Source of the DNA: Bacteroidales bacterium
Lineage (GTDB): Bacteria > Bacteroidota > Bacteroidia > Bacteroidales > UBA932
NCBI GenBank assembly: GCA_022777585.1
Contig: JALFFZ010000106.1
Location: forward strand, 1 to 59,573
DNA: 59,573 nucleotides
Reading direction: 5' to 3'
Shown here: positions 14,206 to 24,012 of the stretch, piece after piece
Position numbering within the stretch: the stretch's first letter is position 1
Layout: every line of letters starts with the position of its first letter
Notes under the pieces: generated by a model
Database searches by the model: none
What the model was told of the DNA's origin: nothing
The model's input: only the letters and a program-made list of their open reading frames with translations
Translations under genes and position numbers: made by a program

Positions 14206-17088
14206 TCACTCCCAAAAGTCAGGGAAAGTGCCACCCATCCTTTCAGGAAGGATGTTGTATGCTTTCTTTTTACCTGCATGGACCTCATAACAGTTCCTTG
14301 AGGTCTCCTGAATTGCCTCAACCATCCATTCATATGGCCTGTTTGTAATATCAACAAGCCCTATGTTATAATTCTCACCGTCTCTGCGGCCGAAAAGAGG
14401 CTGATCAACCCAGGTAAACCAAGAAACGCCTATCAATGCCGGATGAGAGAAGCCTGTCTCTGCATAAGCCCTGAAAGCTCTTCCTCTGTCCTTCTGCGAA
14501 GTAACCCTTACAAGAGACTCTCCAAGACCCCTGTCAGTAGTACCGAAATGGAACTCCCCTATGATCATCGGAAGGCCAGTCCTGGCTGAAATCCAGTCCA
14601 TATCGTCCTTGTTCGGAATGCTTGCGTAGTTGTTGAAGCTATACACGTCAAAGTACTTTTTCGACAAAGCGAGGATTTCATCCCGCGGAACGCCTGAACC
14701 GAACCTGATTCCCAGGTTGAGATGATTCGGGTCATACTTTTTAAGTGAATTGTTAACGCATGCAAGGAATTTTTCAAAAGTCTTATATACAAATTCGAGA
14801 CGCGATGCCTCTGTGTCGCCATTCTCCCTCAAATACTTCTCAAGCGCAATTCTAATTGGCCTGTCAGCATCTGACTCGAGAATCAGTTCACAAAGCCGTT
14901 CTTCATGATTGCACCATGCGGGCTCATTTCCGACAAAGTAACCAATCAGCATCTTGTTGTTGACATACGGGGACACTGATGTCTTCACACCACTATCTAC
15001 AGACTCTGAGAAGCCTTCATCATATACATCCGGCATTCCCAATATCCCTTCACCGATACCCAAGCCAAAAAGGGATACCATAAACGGTTTCCGGCCAAGG
15101 GATATTACTTCCCTGTTGCACCAGTTTCCGAAAGTATTCAGCCCCCAATAATCCATACGGCGAATTACGAGTTCATTCGCCTTCGAGTGTCCTTCGTCAT
15201 GTCCAAACCTTCGAAAATTATTCCAGGCCGCGTAGTCGACATATCTACCCTGAGTCTGGTTTACATTTGAGGTAATCTCCGGAATATATCCCTCGGGAGC
15301 ACTGCCAGCATAAAGATTTTTCAAAGGATTCACAATCGGGCCATTGCCGCCTCCGGTAATACCGGTTGACGCAATTGACAAGAACAGATACCCGTCCGGA
15401 TCGACGAACCACCACTTCCCCCTGATTTTCTGCACATGAAAGAATCCTGTCTTCTTACCCTTATGGCCAAGCAAGCCCCCGTATCGGGAGTGGACATTAT
15501 CCTGGAAGGCGGCAAGAGCTGCATCCTCTTTTTCCCATTCTTTCAACAGTTCACTTTCAGAATGGACCTTGCCCTCAAATTCTCCGAGATTCCATTGGCC
15601 GAATTCATCGGATACCGGCTTTGTACCCAAATACTTGTCACCTGGATCGCCCACAGTCAGATATGCTTTCCTTATCCGTACTTCCTCATCTTTCACCGGC
15701 ATATGCATTCTTATTCCAAGGGAATCAACACCAGACAGTGGAGACCGCCTGCCATGGTCGATATTGATATATGACAATGGCCTTCTGTGATTGTATGTCG
15801 CGGCAAGGTCATGGGCTCCATCCGGGAGCTGGCTGAAATACTTCAATGGAATGGCGGTTCTAATCCAGCCTTTGGGGGCATAGAATATGAAACGCAACTC
15901 ATTGTAACCATCATCAGTATTGACTCCCAGATAGATTCGTTGTGCGGTTGAGGCAGTCATCTCAAGTACAAGATAGTTATATTTTGACCAGTCCGTAGGG
16001 AATTTGTCATCAAACTCCTTGAGGGAGATCTTCTTTCCTGGCATTGTCTTCCTGCTATCGAACTTGAACACCTTAGGTTTTTCTTCTACAAGTACAATCT
16101 TGTCACCGGAATCGTCCACATCAAGAATTACAGGAGTTCTGGCAGGACGCTCATCCGTTTTGTCCACAACGTGCATACAGAGTTTCAAGTCGCCGTCAAA
16201 AGTCCTGAACAACATCCCATGTCCTCCGTCCTTGCCGAATAAAGGCTCCTGTTCCTGAATCCAGGGCCCCATTACTGAGCCGCTTTCCGAATATGCCACA
16301 CCTATGGCATATGTATCATGTCCGGCCCAGGATGACCACAACATCCCGAGCTTGCCAGTCTGTGTCTTGAATACCCATGGTCCATCCGTAACATTACCGC
16401 CAAGAGCAAGCCCGTTCGTTCTGTTGCCAACCTCGTTCATTTCCTTTGACCATGGAGCATCAGAAGCCTTAAACAATGTTTTCGGCCGTTCTACCGGAAT
16501 GCCGAGATCATCAGGCAGACGGACAATATCCATTGTACCGTCAACGGTCTGAAGCCACTCGTGGCAGAAAATCATATATGGGATTCCATCTTCAACCCAC
16601 AAGGTTCCATCAAGTGCGGCCCAGTCATCAGGTGTATGGGCCTTATTGCCCGTAAAATCCCTAAACGGGCCTCTAGGGCTCTCGGACACATAAATCTGGG
16701 TTGCTCTATGAGGGATTTCACATCGATTCGGTATTGTCTGGATTACATCAGCATTATTGTGTGATGTTGTGAAAAGATAATACTTCCCTTTGTAAAGATG
16801 CACCTCAGAAGCCCAGCTTGCAGTTCTGGCACCACCCCAGTGTCCTTCCGGGAAAGTCATTACGCAAAATGGTTCGGTCCAGTTGACAAGGTCCTTGCTG
16901 GCCCTCGCCATTACACGCCCACCCCCTCCGGTAGAATACATATAATAAGTGCTGTCTGTACTGTCTGGCAAAATGAACGGATCAGAACATCTGATAGATG
17001 TAATAGGCACGTTGTAATCCGTTCCCTGCGCCCAGGCGCACAGAACCGCGAATGACAATATAATTGCCAATGGAAGTCTTTTTCGCAT
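14206..17088 (-). CDS. Two-domain secreted glycosidase: N-terminal GH43-like propeller fused to C-terminal GH50-like barrel
   Basis: A signal peptide (cut near CAWAQG) precedes a five-bladed-propeller domain (about residues 25-330) with Asp36 in CSDPFILPD, SEVHLYKGKYYLFTTSH and LDGTLWVEDG. At the third catalytic site it has VTDGPW with Asp235, where most GH43 enzymes have Glu. A beta-sandwich-like linker (about 340-500) follows. The C-terminal (beta/alpha)8-type domain (about 540-940) has the paired-Glu signature of clan GH-A: Glu722 in GYFVGNEPAW and Glu845 in IIGEFHFG. The context DRGLG and GRRDGENYNIGLVDITNRPY resembles GH50 beta-agarases. An agar substrate is not established; GH50-like proteins of gut bacteria may act on other beta-galactans. 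It is the last gene of the locus. Confidence 0.75.
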   Translation of the reverse strand: MRKRLPLAIILSFAVLCAWAQGTDYNVPITSIRCSDPFILPDSTDSTYYMYSTGGGGRVMARASKDLVNWTEPFCVMTFPEGHWGGARTASWASEVHLYKGKYYLFTTSHNNADVIQTIPNRCEIPHRATQIYVSESPRGPFRDFTGNKAHTPDDWAALDGTLWVEDGIPYMIFCHEWLQTVDGTMDIVRLPDDLGIPVERPKTLFKASDAPWSKEMNEVGNRTNGLALGGNVTDGPWVFKTQTGKLGMLWSSWAGHDTYAIGVAYSESGSVMGPWIQEQEPLFGKDGGHGMLFRTFDGDLKLCMHVVDKTDERPARTPVILDVDDSGDKIVLVEEKPKVFKFDSRKTMPGKKISLKEFDDKFPTDWSKYNYLVLEMTASTAQRIYLGVNTDDGYNELRFIFYAPKGWIRTAIPLKYFSQLPDGAHDLAATYNHRRPLSYINIDHGRRSPLSGVDSLGIRMHMPVKDEEVRIRKAYLTVGDPGDKYLGTKPVSDEFGQWNLGEFEGKVHSESELLKEWEKEDAALAAFQDNVHSRYGGLLGHKGKKTGFFHVQKIRGKWWFVDPDGYLFLSIASTGITGGGNGPIVNPLKNLYAGSAPEGYIPEITSNVNQTQGRYVDYAAWNNFRRFGHDEGHSKANELVIRRMDYWGLNTFGNWCNREVISLGRKPFMVSLFGLGIGEGILGMPDVYDEGFSESVDSGVKTSVSPYVNNKMLIGYFVGNEPAWCNHEERLCELILESDADRPIRIALEKYLRENGDTEASRLEFVYKTFEKFLACVNNSLKKYDPNHLNLGIRFGSGVPRDEILALSKKYFDVYSFNNYASIPNKDDMDWISARTGLPMIIGEFHFGTTDRGLGESLVRVTSQKDRGRAFRAYAETGFSHPALIGVSWFTWVDQPLFGRRDGENYNIGLVDITNRPYEWMVEAIQETSRNCYEVHAGKKKAYNILPERMGGTFPDFWE

Positions 17089-17109
17089 GATAATGAACTC
17101 TTTAAAAGA

Positions 17110-17130
17110 GAGGACGTATGAAACGTCCTC
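17110..17130 (-). terminator. Intergenic hairpin between the beta-helix and GH43/GH50-like genes
   Basis: A perfect 8-bp stem (GAGGACGT/ACGTCCTC) with a 5-nt loop. On the - strand it is followed by only four T residues. It may act as a weak terminator or an mRNA-processing or stability element rather than a full stop. Confidence 0.4.
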
Positions 17131-17166
17131 CCATTAATTCACAGACTATGAATTTTTATCTGCTAT

Positions 17167-19125
17167 TTACCGTCTTCTTGGAACAATCTCCTGAAATGGT
17201 ATTTCCCAGGATTCCGCAAAGGAGCCGTTCTGAATATTGACCTTGAGGGTAGTACTTTCAAGAGTCGCTTTGTCCGCCTTGATTGGAAGGGTAATATTCT
17301 GGCGGTCCTTGAGGCGGGAAATATCCACGACAACAGGTTTCTTGCCGGAAGGTCCCACCCAGGACAAGGTTCCCGTGATACTTTCTTCTATCGGCTGAAT
17401 CAATCTGAAGCCCAGGGCATCCGGATTGTTCGATGCTATTGCTGAAGGAAACATCCATTTTGTCCAAAGCAGGTCAGAGGCCTGCCTTGCCCTAAGATCC
17501 TTTTCCTCTTCCGAGCCATCGGAAAATACGCCTGAGCCAGGCTGCTCGAATACGCCAAAATCCGGATGACCGTCATCAATTACATTGCCGAAGAAATCAA
17601 CTTTTGCACTCCCAGGGACATACATACCTGCATTTATACAAGGGGATTCCGGACGGAGTCTGTAACCACCCAGAGTGTTCAGGCCTTCACCACCTGTTCC
17701 CGGTGCCACAAACATAGGGTCCGCGAACAATGCCTCAGGGTCGTCCGGGTAACCATTGTTCCAAGGTCCGTAATAACAGTTATGAAGGAAGATTGAACCT
17801 GAAGGAAGATTAGGCTTTATGCTTTCATCATACTTGCGGACTTCGGTAGCTCCCGAAGAATAGGCGGTGCGGAAGCGTCCCTGCCCGGTTGCATAGAAAA
17901 TGTTATTGTAAAAATATGCGCCCAGTTCATCCGGATTCTTCTCGCCATCATTGCCGAGGAAGAAGTCGAGATCAGCCATTCCGTAGTCAAGATAGAATAC
18001 GTTGTTGTAGATTAGATTACGGTCACCAATGCGCGGACCCTGCATCTGAATCAGATGGGTGTGGTCATTTTCTGATATATTGTATCTGGTAACGTTCTCA
18101 TAGATATTATACATCAGGAGCATAAGACCATAATTATTCTTGCTGTAGTTGTATTGGGCGACACATCTCTTGCAATTGAAGTCAAAGTCGTATGCAAACC
18201 CGTCTCCGTTGTAGAGATTCCTTCCTGTATCATACACCTCATTGAACTGCATGATTGTTTCCTCGGTATTCTGTATCCAGCATGCAGCTACATGTGGCCA
18301 CCAGTTCTCATCGCCCGGAATATTCGGTGCTCCCGAACGCATGCATGAACGGTGAATGACATTGTACTCAACCAGTCCACGATACGGTCCATTCACGAAG
18401 ATACCGTCACCGCCGAGATTGTCCATCCAGTTTCCACGGACAACCACATTATTCCTGCCTCCGCGGCATACAATACCGCATTTGTCGACACGCTCGATTT
18501 TGTTGTTCTGGATAAGAATGTCATTGAGCACCATAGGAGCTACAGGGGCAGCAGAGGCAATCGGACTGTAGTTCATGCGATGTGTATGGACAAGGATAGC
18601 GGAACTATTGTATCCGGAGTACATTCCGCGTCCTCCCAACTGTCCCCATACGTCATGGATATAGTTGTCCTTTATTACAAAATGGTCGAAAACGCCTGGC
18701 TGACTTATTCTTACAACAATTCCCTGACGCCCGCACCCAACAAGAGGAGGTTCGTATGAAACCACTTCCATGCCTACAATCTCCCAATGGGAAACATTCT
18801 CCAGAAGAATACCTGCGCCCTCGGCCTTGCCGAAATTGATAACAGGGCGCCCTTCCCCATAACCGGAAATAATACACGGCCTGCCATCCTCGCCTGAACC
18901 TTGCAGCTTTATCTGCCCGTGAAATGTCTTTCCGCCCTCAAACAGAACTTTGTCTCCAGGCTGGAACACGACACTGTTCACTTTGTCGACAGACCTCCAA
19001 GCTTCCTTGATTGAAAGACCTGAAGCCGAATCATTTCCTTCATCCGATACAAAATATGTCTTGCCCTGAGCCAAAGCTATCAATGGGGACATACTTAGCA
19101 AAATGCCTAAAATTATCTTCTTCAT
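17167..19125 (-). CDS. Secreted right-handed parallel beta-helix protein, probable polysaccharide lyase or glycosidase
   Basis: A signal peptide (cut near IALAQG) is followed by a long beta-helix with repeated short strands and Asn/Gly turns, for example ILLENVSHWEIVGMEVV, FVIKDNYIHDVWG, ILIQNNKIERVDKCGIVCRGG and VEYNVIHRS. The opening YFVSDEGNDSASGLSIKEAW is the usual N-cap of secreted beta-helix carbohydrate enzymes. Pectinases, several lyase families and several GH families share this fold, and I cannot assign one. A C-terminal ~90-residue beta-sandwich-like tail follows. The gene lies between SusD (24 bp upstream) and the GH43/GH50-like gene, so it probably acts on the same glycan, outside the cell or in the periplasm. 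Confidence 0.8.
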   Translation of the reverse strand: MKKIILGILLSMSPLIALAQGKTYFVSDEGNDSASGLSIKEAWRSVDKVNSVVFQPGDKVLFEGGKTFHGQIKLQGSGEDGRPCIISGYGEGRPVINFGKAEGAGILLENVSHWEIVGMEVVSYEPPLVGCGRQGIVVRISQPGVFDHFVIKDNYIHDVWGQLGGRGMYSGYNSSAILVHTHRMNYSPIASAAPVAPMVLNDILIQNNKIERVDKCGIVCRGGRNNVVVRGNWMDNLGGDGIFVNGPYRGLVEYNVIHRSCMRSGAPNIPGDENWWPHVAACWIQNTEETIMQFNEVYDTGRNLYNGDGFAYDFDFNCKRCVAQYNYSKNNYGLMLLMYNIYENVTRYNISENDHTHLIQMQGPRIGDRNLIYNNVFYLDYGMADLDFFLGNDGEKNPDELGAYFYNNIFYATGQGRFRTAYSSGATEVRKYDESIKPNLPSGSIFLHNCYYGPWNNGYPDDPEALFADPMFVAPGTGGEGLNTLGGYRLRPESPCINAGMYVPGSAKVDFFGNVIDDGHPDFGVFEQPGSGVFSDGSEEEKDLRARQASDLLWTKWMFPSAIASNNPDALGFRLIQPIEESITGTLSWVGPSGKKPVVVDISRLKDRQNITLPIKADKATLESTTLKVNIQNGSFAESWEIPFQEIVPRRR

Positions 19126-19149
19126 ATGATTGACTTGTTACCAGGTTCA

Positions 19150-20856
19150 TCAATAGCCCTCATTCTGCTCAAGGGTCTGAACGCCATCGTATACCGATGC
19201 CTCAAGAGCCTGTCTCGAGATAGGCATATGAATGTGATACGGCTGTATAAGTTTGCCCTTGTCCTGTCCTGAATACCCAGGCAAGCTCGGGTCTGACTCA
19301 TATTTCTCATAGTAAGCCTTCATTGTATCATACAGCCTGCCTGTCCTGGCGAGATCATAATAGCGGTTATACTCCATTGCAAGTTCTACGCGGCGCTCCT
19401 TATAAATAAGTTCCCTGAGGGCACTCTGATTTGTTTCCTTAATGACAGGAAGGACATTCTTGGAAGCCGCACAGTTCCTTGCTCTTCCACGTACCATCTC
19501 AAGATACCTCAGGGCCTCGTCTGTCTTGCCCAGCTCATTGCAGGTTTCAGCCATATAGAGAAGGATATCAGCATAGCGGAGGACGATGAGATTCTTTCCA
19601 AGATTATCCTCGTTGGACTCGTCTGTACGGTACTCCATAGGACAGTATTCCTTCTTGGACTGGAAACCTGAAGGGCTTGAAAGATTGAAGTGGGTGAAAC
19701 CGTCATATACTTCGCCTCTTTCGATGATTGTCGCAGCTCTTCTCGGGTCGCCTTCCTCGAATGCATTGTACAGGTCAAGGGTCGGGCAGTGGAGTGACCA
19801 GCCGGTCATCTTCTTAGGATATGCCGTAGGCTCGCCGTTGCCATCTACGAATTTTCCTTCAGCCTTCATGGTGTTGTATACCCACTCATAAGTGCCAGGG
19901 CCAAGAAGGTCATCAAGGATTCCTGCAGACTTGTCAAGGTCTTTCAGCTTCACGCCAGCGTCTCTTCCATAGAATGAAAGCATGTTGCCGTCATTGCTGT
20001 CACCCCAACCGGAGACTGTTGTCCAGAACTGGATTGAGAAACATATTTCCTTGTTGTTTCGATTGTTGAAATCAAATATATCCTCATAATTCGGCTCAAG
20101 GGCGAAGTAGTTGCCATCAATGATTTCCTTCATTGTGTCATAAGCCTTCTGCCAGATTTCAGTTTTCTTATTATAGCTTGCATGGTAAACATATGCACGC
20201 GCAAGCATTGCAAGAGCACTTCCACGGGTCGCACGACCCTTGTTGGCTGCACTCCATTCCCTAGGAAGGCCGGCAGCAGCCTCTGACAAGCCTTTTTCAA
20301 CGAACTCCCAGGTCTCCTCCATGGTTGCCCTTGGATTGTAGTACTCTTCAGCACTGAGGATGTGATCCACCAGCGGGAGACCTCCGAGCTGGGCTGCCAT
20401 ATCAAAGTAAACATAGCTCCTCAAGAACTTGGCTTCAGCAATATACAGGTCCTTGTTAGGGACATTGTTCTTTTCCGCGTTTTCTATGATATAGTTTGAC
20501 TTTGTAATAATCTGCCAGTCCTGATTCCATGTATTGTTGCAAGCATACGAATTGTTGAACAGGATATTGTACTGTACCAACGCCTTGGCGTTACCTGCCC
20601 AGGCAAGGCCGTCAGACCTGCTATTGCCCAACATCGAATCATCTGAGATATTGTCTCCGATATGAAGATAGTGGTAGAGGCCGAAATTTTCTGTCATAAA
20701 CACATGATAGACACCAAGGATGGCAGTATTCACCTCCTCTTCGGTAGTATAGTAGTTTTCTACCGCAAGGTTTCCCAATGGATTCTTCTCAAGAAGATCA
20801 CACGAGCAGAGCAGCGCTAAAGAAATGGCTACAACTGATATAATATTGTATTTCAT
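19150..20856 (-). CDS. SusD/RagB-type surface glycan-binding lipoprotein (second locus)
   Basis: The start at 20856 (MKYNIISVV) gives a lipoprotein signal with Cys19 (ALLCSC); an in-frame Met at 20865 is possible. CDLLEKNPLGNLAVENYYTTEEEVNTAILGVY is the standard SusD opening. Later features are EAKFLRSYVYFDMAAQLGGLPLV, IYKERRVELAMEYNRYYDLARTG and a C-terminus ending NEGY. At about 569 residues it is somewhat longer than the SusD of the first locus and not closely similar to it. The gap to the upstream SusC gene is only a few bases, so the pair is co-translated. It caps the barrel and binds an unknown glycan. Confidence 0.95.
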   Translation of the reverse strand: MKYNIISVVAISLALLCSCDLLEKNPLGNLAVENYYTTEEEVNTAILGVYHVFMTENFGLYHYLHIGDNISDDSMLGNSRSDGLAWAGNAKALVQYNILFNNSYACNNTWNQDWQIITKSNYIIENAEKNNVPNKDLYIAEAKFLRSYVYFDMAAQLGGLPLVDHILSAEEYYNPRATMEETWEFVEKGLSEAAAGLPREWSAANKGRATRGSALAMLARAYVYHASYNKKTEIWQKAYDTMKEIIDGNYFALEPNYEDIFDFNNRNNKEICFSIQFWTTVSGWGDSNDGNMLSFYGRDAGVKLKDLDKSAGILDDLLGPGTYEWVYNTMKAEGKFVDGNGEPTAYPKKMTGWSLHCPTLDLYNAFEEGDPRRAATIIERGEVYDGFTHFNLSSPSGFQSKKEYCPMEYRTDESNEDNLGKNLIVLRYADILLYMAETCNELGKTDEALRYLEMVRGRARNCAASKNVLPVIKETNQSALRELIYKERRVELAMEYNRYYDLARTGRLYDTMKAYYEKYESDPSLPGYSGQDKGKLIQPYHIHMPISRQALEASVYDGVQTLEQNEGY

Positions 20857-20868
20857 AATGACCACGAA

Positions 20869-23800
20869 TTAAAGATTAACGTTGACGCCAAAAAGGAAAG
20901 TCCTAGGCTGTGGATACTGTCCACGATCAACCCCTCCATCAGATATCTCCGGATCCAGACCTGAATACTTGGTAATGGTCAACAGGTTCTGAGCCGAGAA
21001 GTAGAATCTGAATGAACGTGAGGTGCCACCAATCTTTCTGTTGAGAGTATAGCCAAGCTGTATGTTCTTGAGACGGAAGTATGAACCGTCCTCAACGTAC
21101 ATTGTTGACTGCCACCAATTCTGATTATTCCTGGTATCATCTTTCGAGTAAGCAAGTGTAATAGGAGTACTGTTGGTTGAGCCTTCTCCGCTCCATCCCT
21201 TCTGGTATGAGCTGGCATAGACGTTCTGGCGGCCGTCGAACTTCTCGAAATAGAATTTTGAAGCATTGAAAATGTCCACGCCCTGAACACCCTGCCAAAG
21301 CATTGACAGATCAAAATTCTTCCAGCCCAGGTTGATGTTGATACCATAGGTGACTTTCGGATTAGGGTCACCAATGAATGTCATATCAGAGGAATTGATT
21401 TTTCCATCATCGTTCCTGTCCTCGAAAATTGAGTCACCCGGTTTGGCATTCGGCATTATGGTCTGGCCCTGCGAGTTTTTATAGTTATCAATTTCCGCCT
21501 GATTCTGGAAAATGCCCAGAAACTTGTAGCCATAGAACTGATTGAACGGATGGCCCGGCTCGGAACGGAGAAGATTGCTGAACTGGCCCTGGAAGTCAAT
21601 AAGGGCATAGTCATACGCAAATGAACTTGCAAGGTAGCCTGCCTTACCGAGATTGGTAACTTCGTTCTTTATGAGCGAGAGATTGGCATTGATGTCATAA
21701 CGGAAATCCCTGACATCATCCTTCCATCCTATCGTGAACTCAAAACCGCTGTTCTTCATACCACCTACATTTCGGGTGATTGACGCAGTTCCTGATGTCC
21801 TTGGAACAGATTCGCTGAGAAGGATATCATCGGTCTTACGGATGAAGTAATCCATTGTGAAGGAAAATCTGTCCTTGAGTAATGCAATGTCCAGACCGAT
21901 ATTTGTCTGTTCTGAAGTCTCCCACTGGAGTTCCTTATTACCCAGCGAAGTAGGAGCCGCACCGTTGATTCGGGTAGGTGTATCGCCCAAGATATAGTAC
22001 TGTCCCTGCGAGATGTTTGTCTGATAAGGATAGAATGACCGCAAGCGTTCGTTACCAATCTGTCCCCATCCTGCACGGATCTTTACATTATCGATAACAT
22101 TCTGATTCCAGTTCTTGAAGAAAGGCTCCTCTGAAAGCTTCCAGGCTATCGCTGCTGAAGGGAAATAGCCCCATTTATTCTTACCGACGAAACGGGATGA
22201 GCCGTCAGCTCTGAACGATGCTGTAATCAGGTACCTGTCAAGAAGTGTGTAGTTGATTCGGCCAAGATAAGAAAGCATTCCAAGAGCGCTTCCCGTACCT
22301 TCCACAGAAGGGGTCACATTTGTTGCGGAACTGAGATAATGAAGCTCCGATTTCTCGGTCGGGATATCCATTCTGCTTGCAGAATAGTTCTCAGTATAGA
22401 AGTCTCGAGCAGAAACAGCTGCCACCACTGACAGGTAATGGGCCTTACCTATCTTCTTGTTGTATGAAAGCATGTTCTCCCAAGTCCAGTCTTTTGCATA
22501 CGATGTGCTTCGGCTTACTGAGTTGTTTCCGCTGGCTATATTCGAGGTTTCATAGTAAATAGGTGAAAAACCGTCAGAATAGCTAAAATTGAATCTATAG
22601 CCAAACCTGGATGTAAACACGAAATCCTTGAGGAACCTGATGTCTGCGCTGAAGTTGCCTATGAGATTATTCCTCTTGTTGGAGCCGCTATCCGCATTAC
22701 GGGCGATAACTCCGGCCGGGTTTGCGAGACGGAATACTGAGATACCTGAATAATAATTTGTATAGTCATCCCAGACAGGAACGTTTGGAGGAGCTATCAA
22801 AGATGATAGGAAGATGGAATTATTATTGGTACCATTAGTATTGAGAGCATGATATTTCGAGAATGAGCCGGAAACAGAAGCCTTCAGGGTAAGCCACTTG
22901 AAAGGCTTGAAGACAGTGTTGCTGCTGAGATTGATTCTATTGAAGTCAGTACTTCTCACAGTACCCTGACGATTGAAGTAATTGACAGAGAAATTCTCTG
23001 AAACCTTATCGCTTCCGCCTGAAATATTCACGTTATAGTTCTGATAGACACCTGTACGCATGACCTCGCTGAACCAGTCTGTAGTTTCAAGACCTGTGGT
23101 CTTGTCGTACATCGGTTCAAGGCCAGAATTCTTGTTGGCAAGATTTGCCATTGAAGTATACAAATCCGATGACAGCATTTCCGGCTTTTTGGGAGCCATT
23201 TCCACACCGGCCTCGGCAGTAATCTTGATCTTGACGGCGCCTGCCTTGGCTTGTTTGGTTGTAATCATGACTACTCCGTTAGCACCTCGGGAACCGTATA
23301 TTGCACAAGCTGATGCATCCTTGAGAATCTCAATCGACTCAATGTCGTTAGGCGACAGATAGTCAATATCATTCATAGGAAAACCGTCAACGACAAAAAG
23401 CGGATTAGTATCATTTGGCGTACCCGTACCGCGGATTTTGATTGACGCAGTGGCAGACGGAGAGCCTGTCGCCGATACGATGCTCACACCCGCAGCTCTT
23501 CCCTGCAATGCCTGGATAGGGTCGCTCGTCGCTGACTTGGTGACATCTTCTTCACTTACTGATGCTACGGAACCGGTGAGGTCGCTCTTCTTTACTACAC
23601 CGTAACCGATGACAACAAGTTCTTCGAGTTGCTCGGAATCCTGCCTCATTGTAACATTGATTGTAGCCTGGCCATTAACCGATACATCGATCGTATTATA
23701 TCCGATGGATGAGAATCGGAGAGTGGCGTTTCCCGGAACATTTGCCAAAGAATATGTTCCGTCTTCGTTAGTAATAGTGCCGATACGGGTACCCGGAATC

Positions 23801-23946
23801 ATGACATTAACGCCAGGAACAGGTCCCAACTCATCGACAACCGCACCCTTAACTGTCAGGGTCTGTTGAGCATAGGATGGTAATCCAATCAAAATCACAG
23901 CCAGCGTTGTGGCCAGGATTTGAAGTTGACTGATGATGCCTTTCAT
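20869..23946 (-). CDS. SusC/RagA-type TonB-dependent outer-membrane transporter (second locus)
   Basis: Oligosaccharide importer of the second locus. A signal peptide (cut near PSYAQQ) is followed by a carboxypeptidase-D-regulatory-like domain (GPVPGVNVMIPGTRIGTITNEDG), the plug (ELVVIGYGVVKKSDLTGS, IYGSRGANGVVMITTK) and a C-terminal barrel ending FLFGVNVNL. Its length of 1025 residues is normal. It is preceded by the DUF5107/TPR gene 66 bp upstream and followed directly by SusD. It is clearly divergent from the SusC of the first locus (different barrel), so the two do not look like a recent duplication of each other. Confidence 0.95.
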   Translation of the reverse strand: MKGIISQLQILATTLAVILIGLPSYAQQTLTVKGAVVDELGPVPGVNVMIPGTRIGTITNEDGTYSLANVPGNATLRFSSIGYNTIDVSVNGQATINVTMRQDSEQLEELVVIGYGVVKKSDLTGSVASVSEEDVTKSATSDPIQALQGRAAGVSIVSATGSPSATASIKIRGTGTPNDTNPLFVVDGFPMNDIDYLSPNDIESIEILKDASACAIYGSRGANGVVMITTKQAKAGAVKIKITAEAGVEMAPKKPEMLSSDLYTSMANLANKNSGLEPMYDKTTGLETTDWFSEVMRTGVYQNYNVNISGGSDKVSENFSVNYFNRQGTVRSTDFNRINLSSNTVFKPFKWLTLKASVSGSFSKYHALNTNGTNNNSIFLSSLIAPPNVPVWDDYTNYYSGISVFRLANPAGVIARNADSGSNKRNNLIGNFSADIRFLKDFVFTSRFGYRFNFSYSDGFSPIYYETSNIASGNNSVSRSTSYAKDWTWENMLSYNKKIGKAHYLSVVAAVSARDFYTENYSASRMDIPTEKSELHYLSSATNVTPSVEGTGSALGMLSYLGRINYTLLDRYLITASFRADGSSRFVGKNKWGYFPSAAIAWKLSEEPFFKNWNQNVIDNVKIRAGWGQIGNERLRSFYPYQTNISQGQYYILGDTPTRINGAAPTSLGNKELQWETSEQTNIGLDIALLKDRFSFTMDYFIRKTDDILLSESVPRTSGTASITRNVGGMKNSGFEFTIGWKDDVRDFRYDINANLSLIKNEVTNLGKAGYLASSFAYDYALIDFQGQFSNLLRSEPGHPFNQFYGYKFLGIFQNQAEIDNYKNSQGQTIMPNAKPGDSIFEDRNDDGKINSSDMTFIGDPNPKVTYGININLGWKNFDLSMLWQGVQGVDIFNASKFYFEKFDGRQNVYASSYQKGWSGEGSTNSTPITLAYSKDDTRNNQNWWQSTMYVEDGSYFRLKNIQLGYTLNRKIGGTSRSFRFYFSAQNLLTITKYSGLDPEISDGGVDRGQYPQPRTFLFGVNVNL

Positions 23947-24012
23947 GGATAATTAATTATGTGTTATTGTGGTTGGTATTCCGAAGGGACTTTCATCCCT
24001 TCGGGTTGATAA

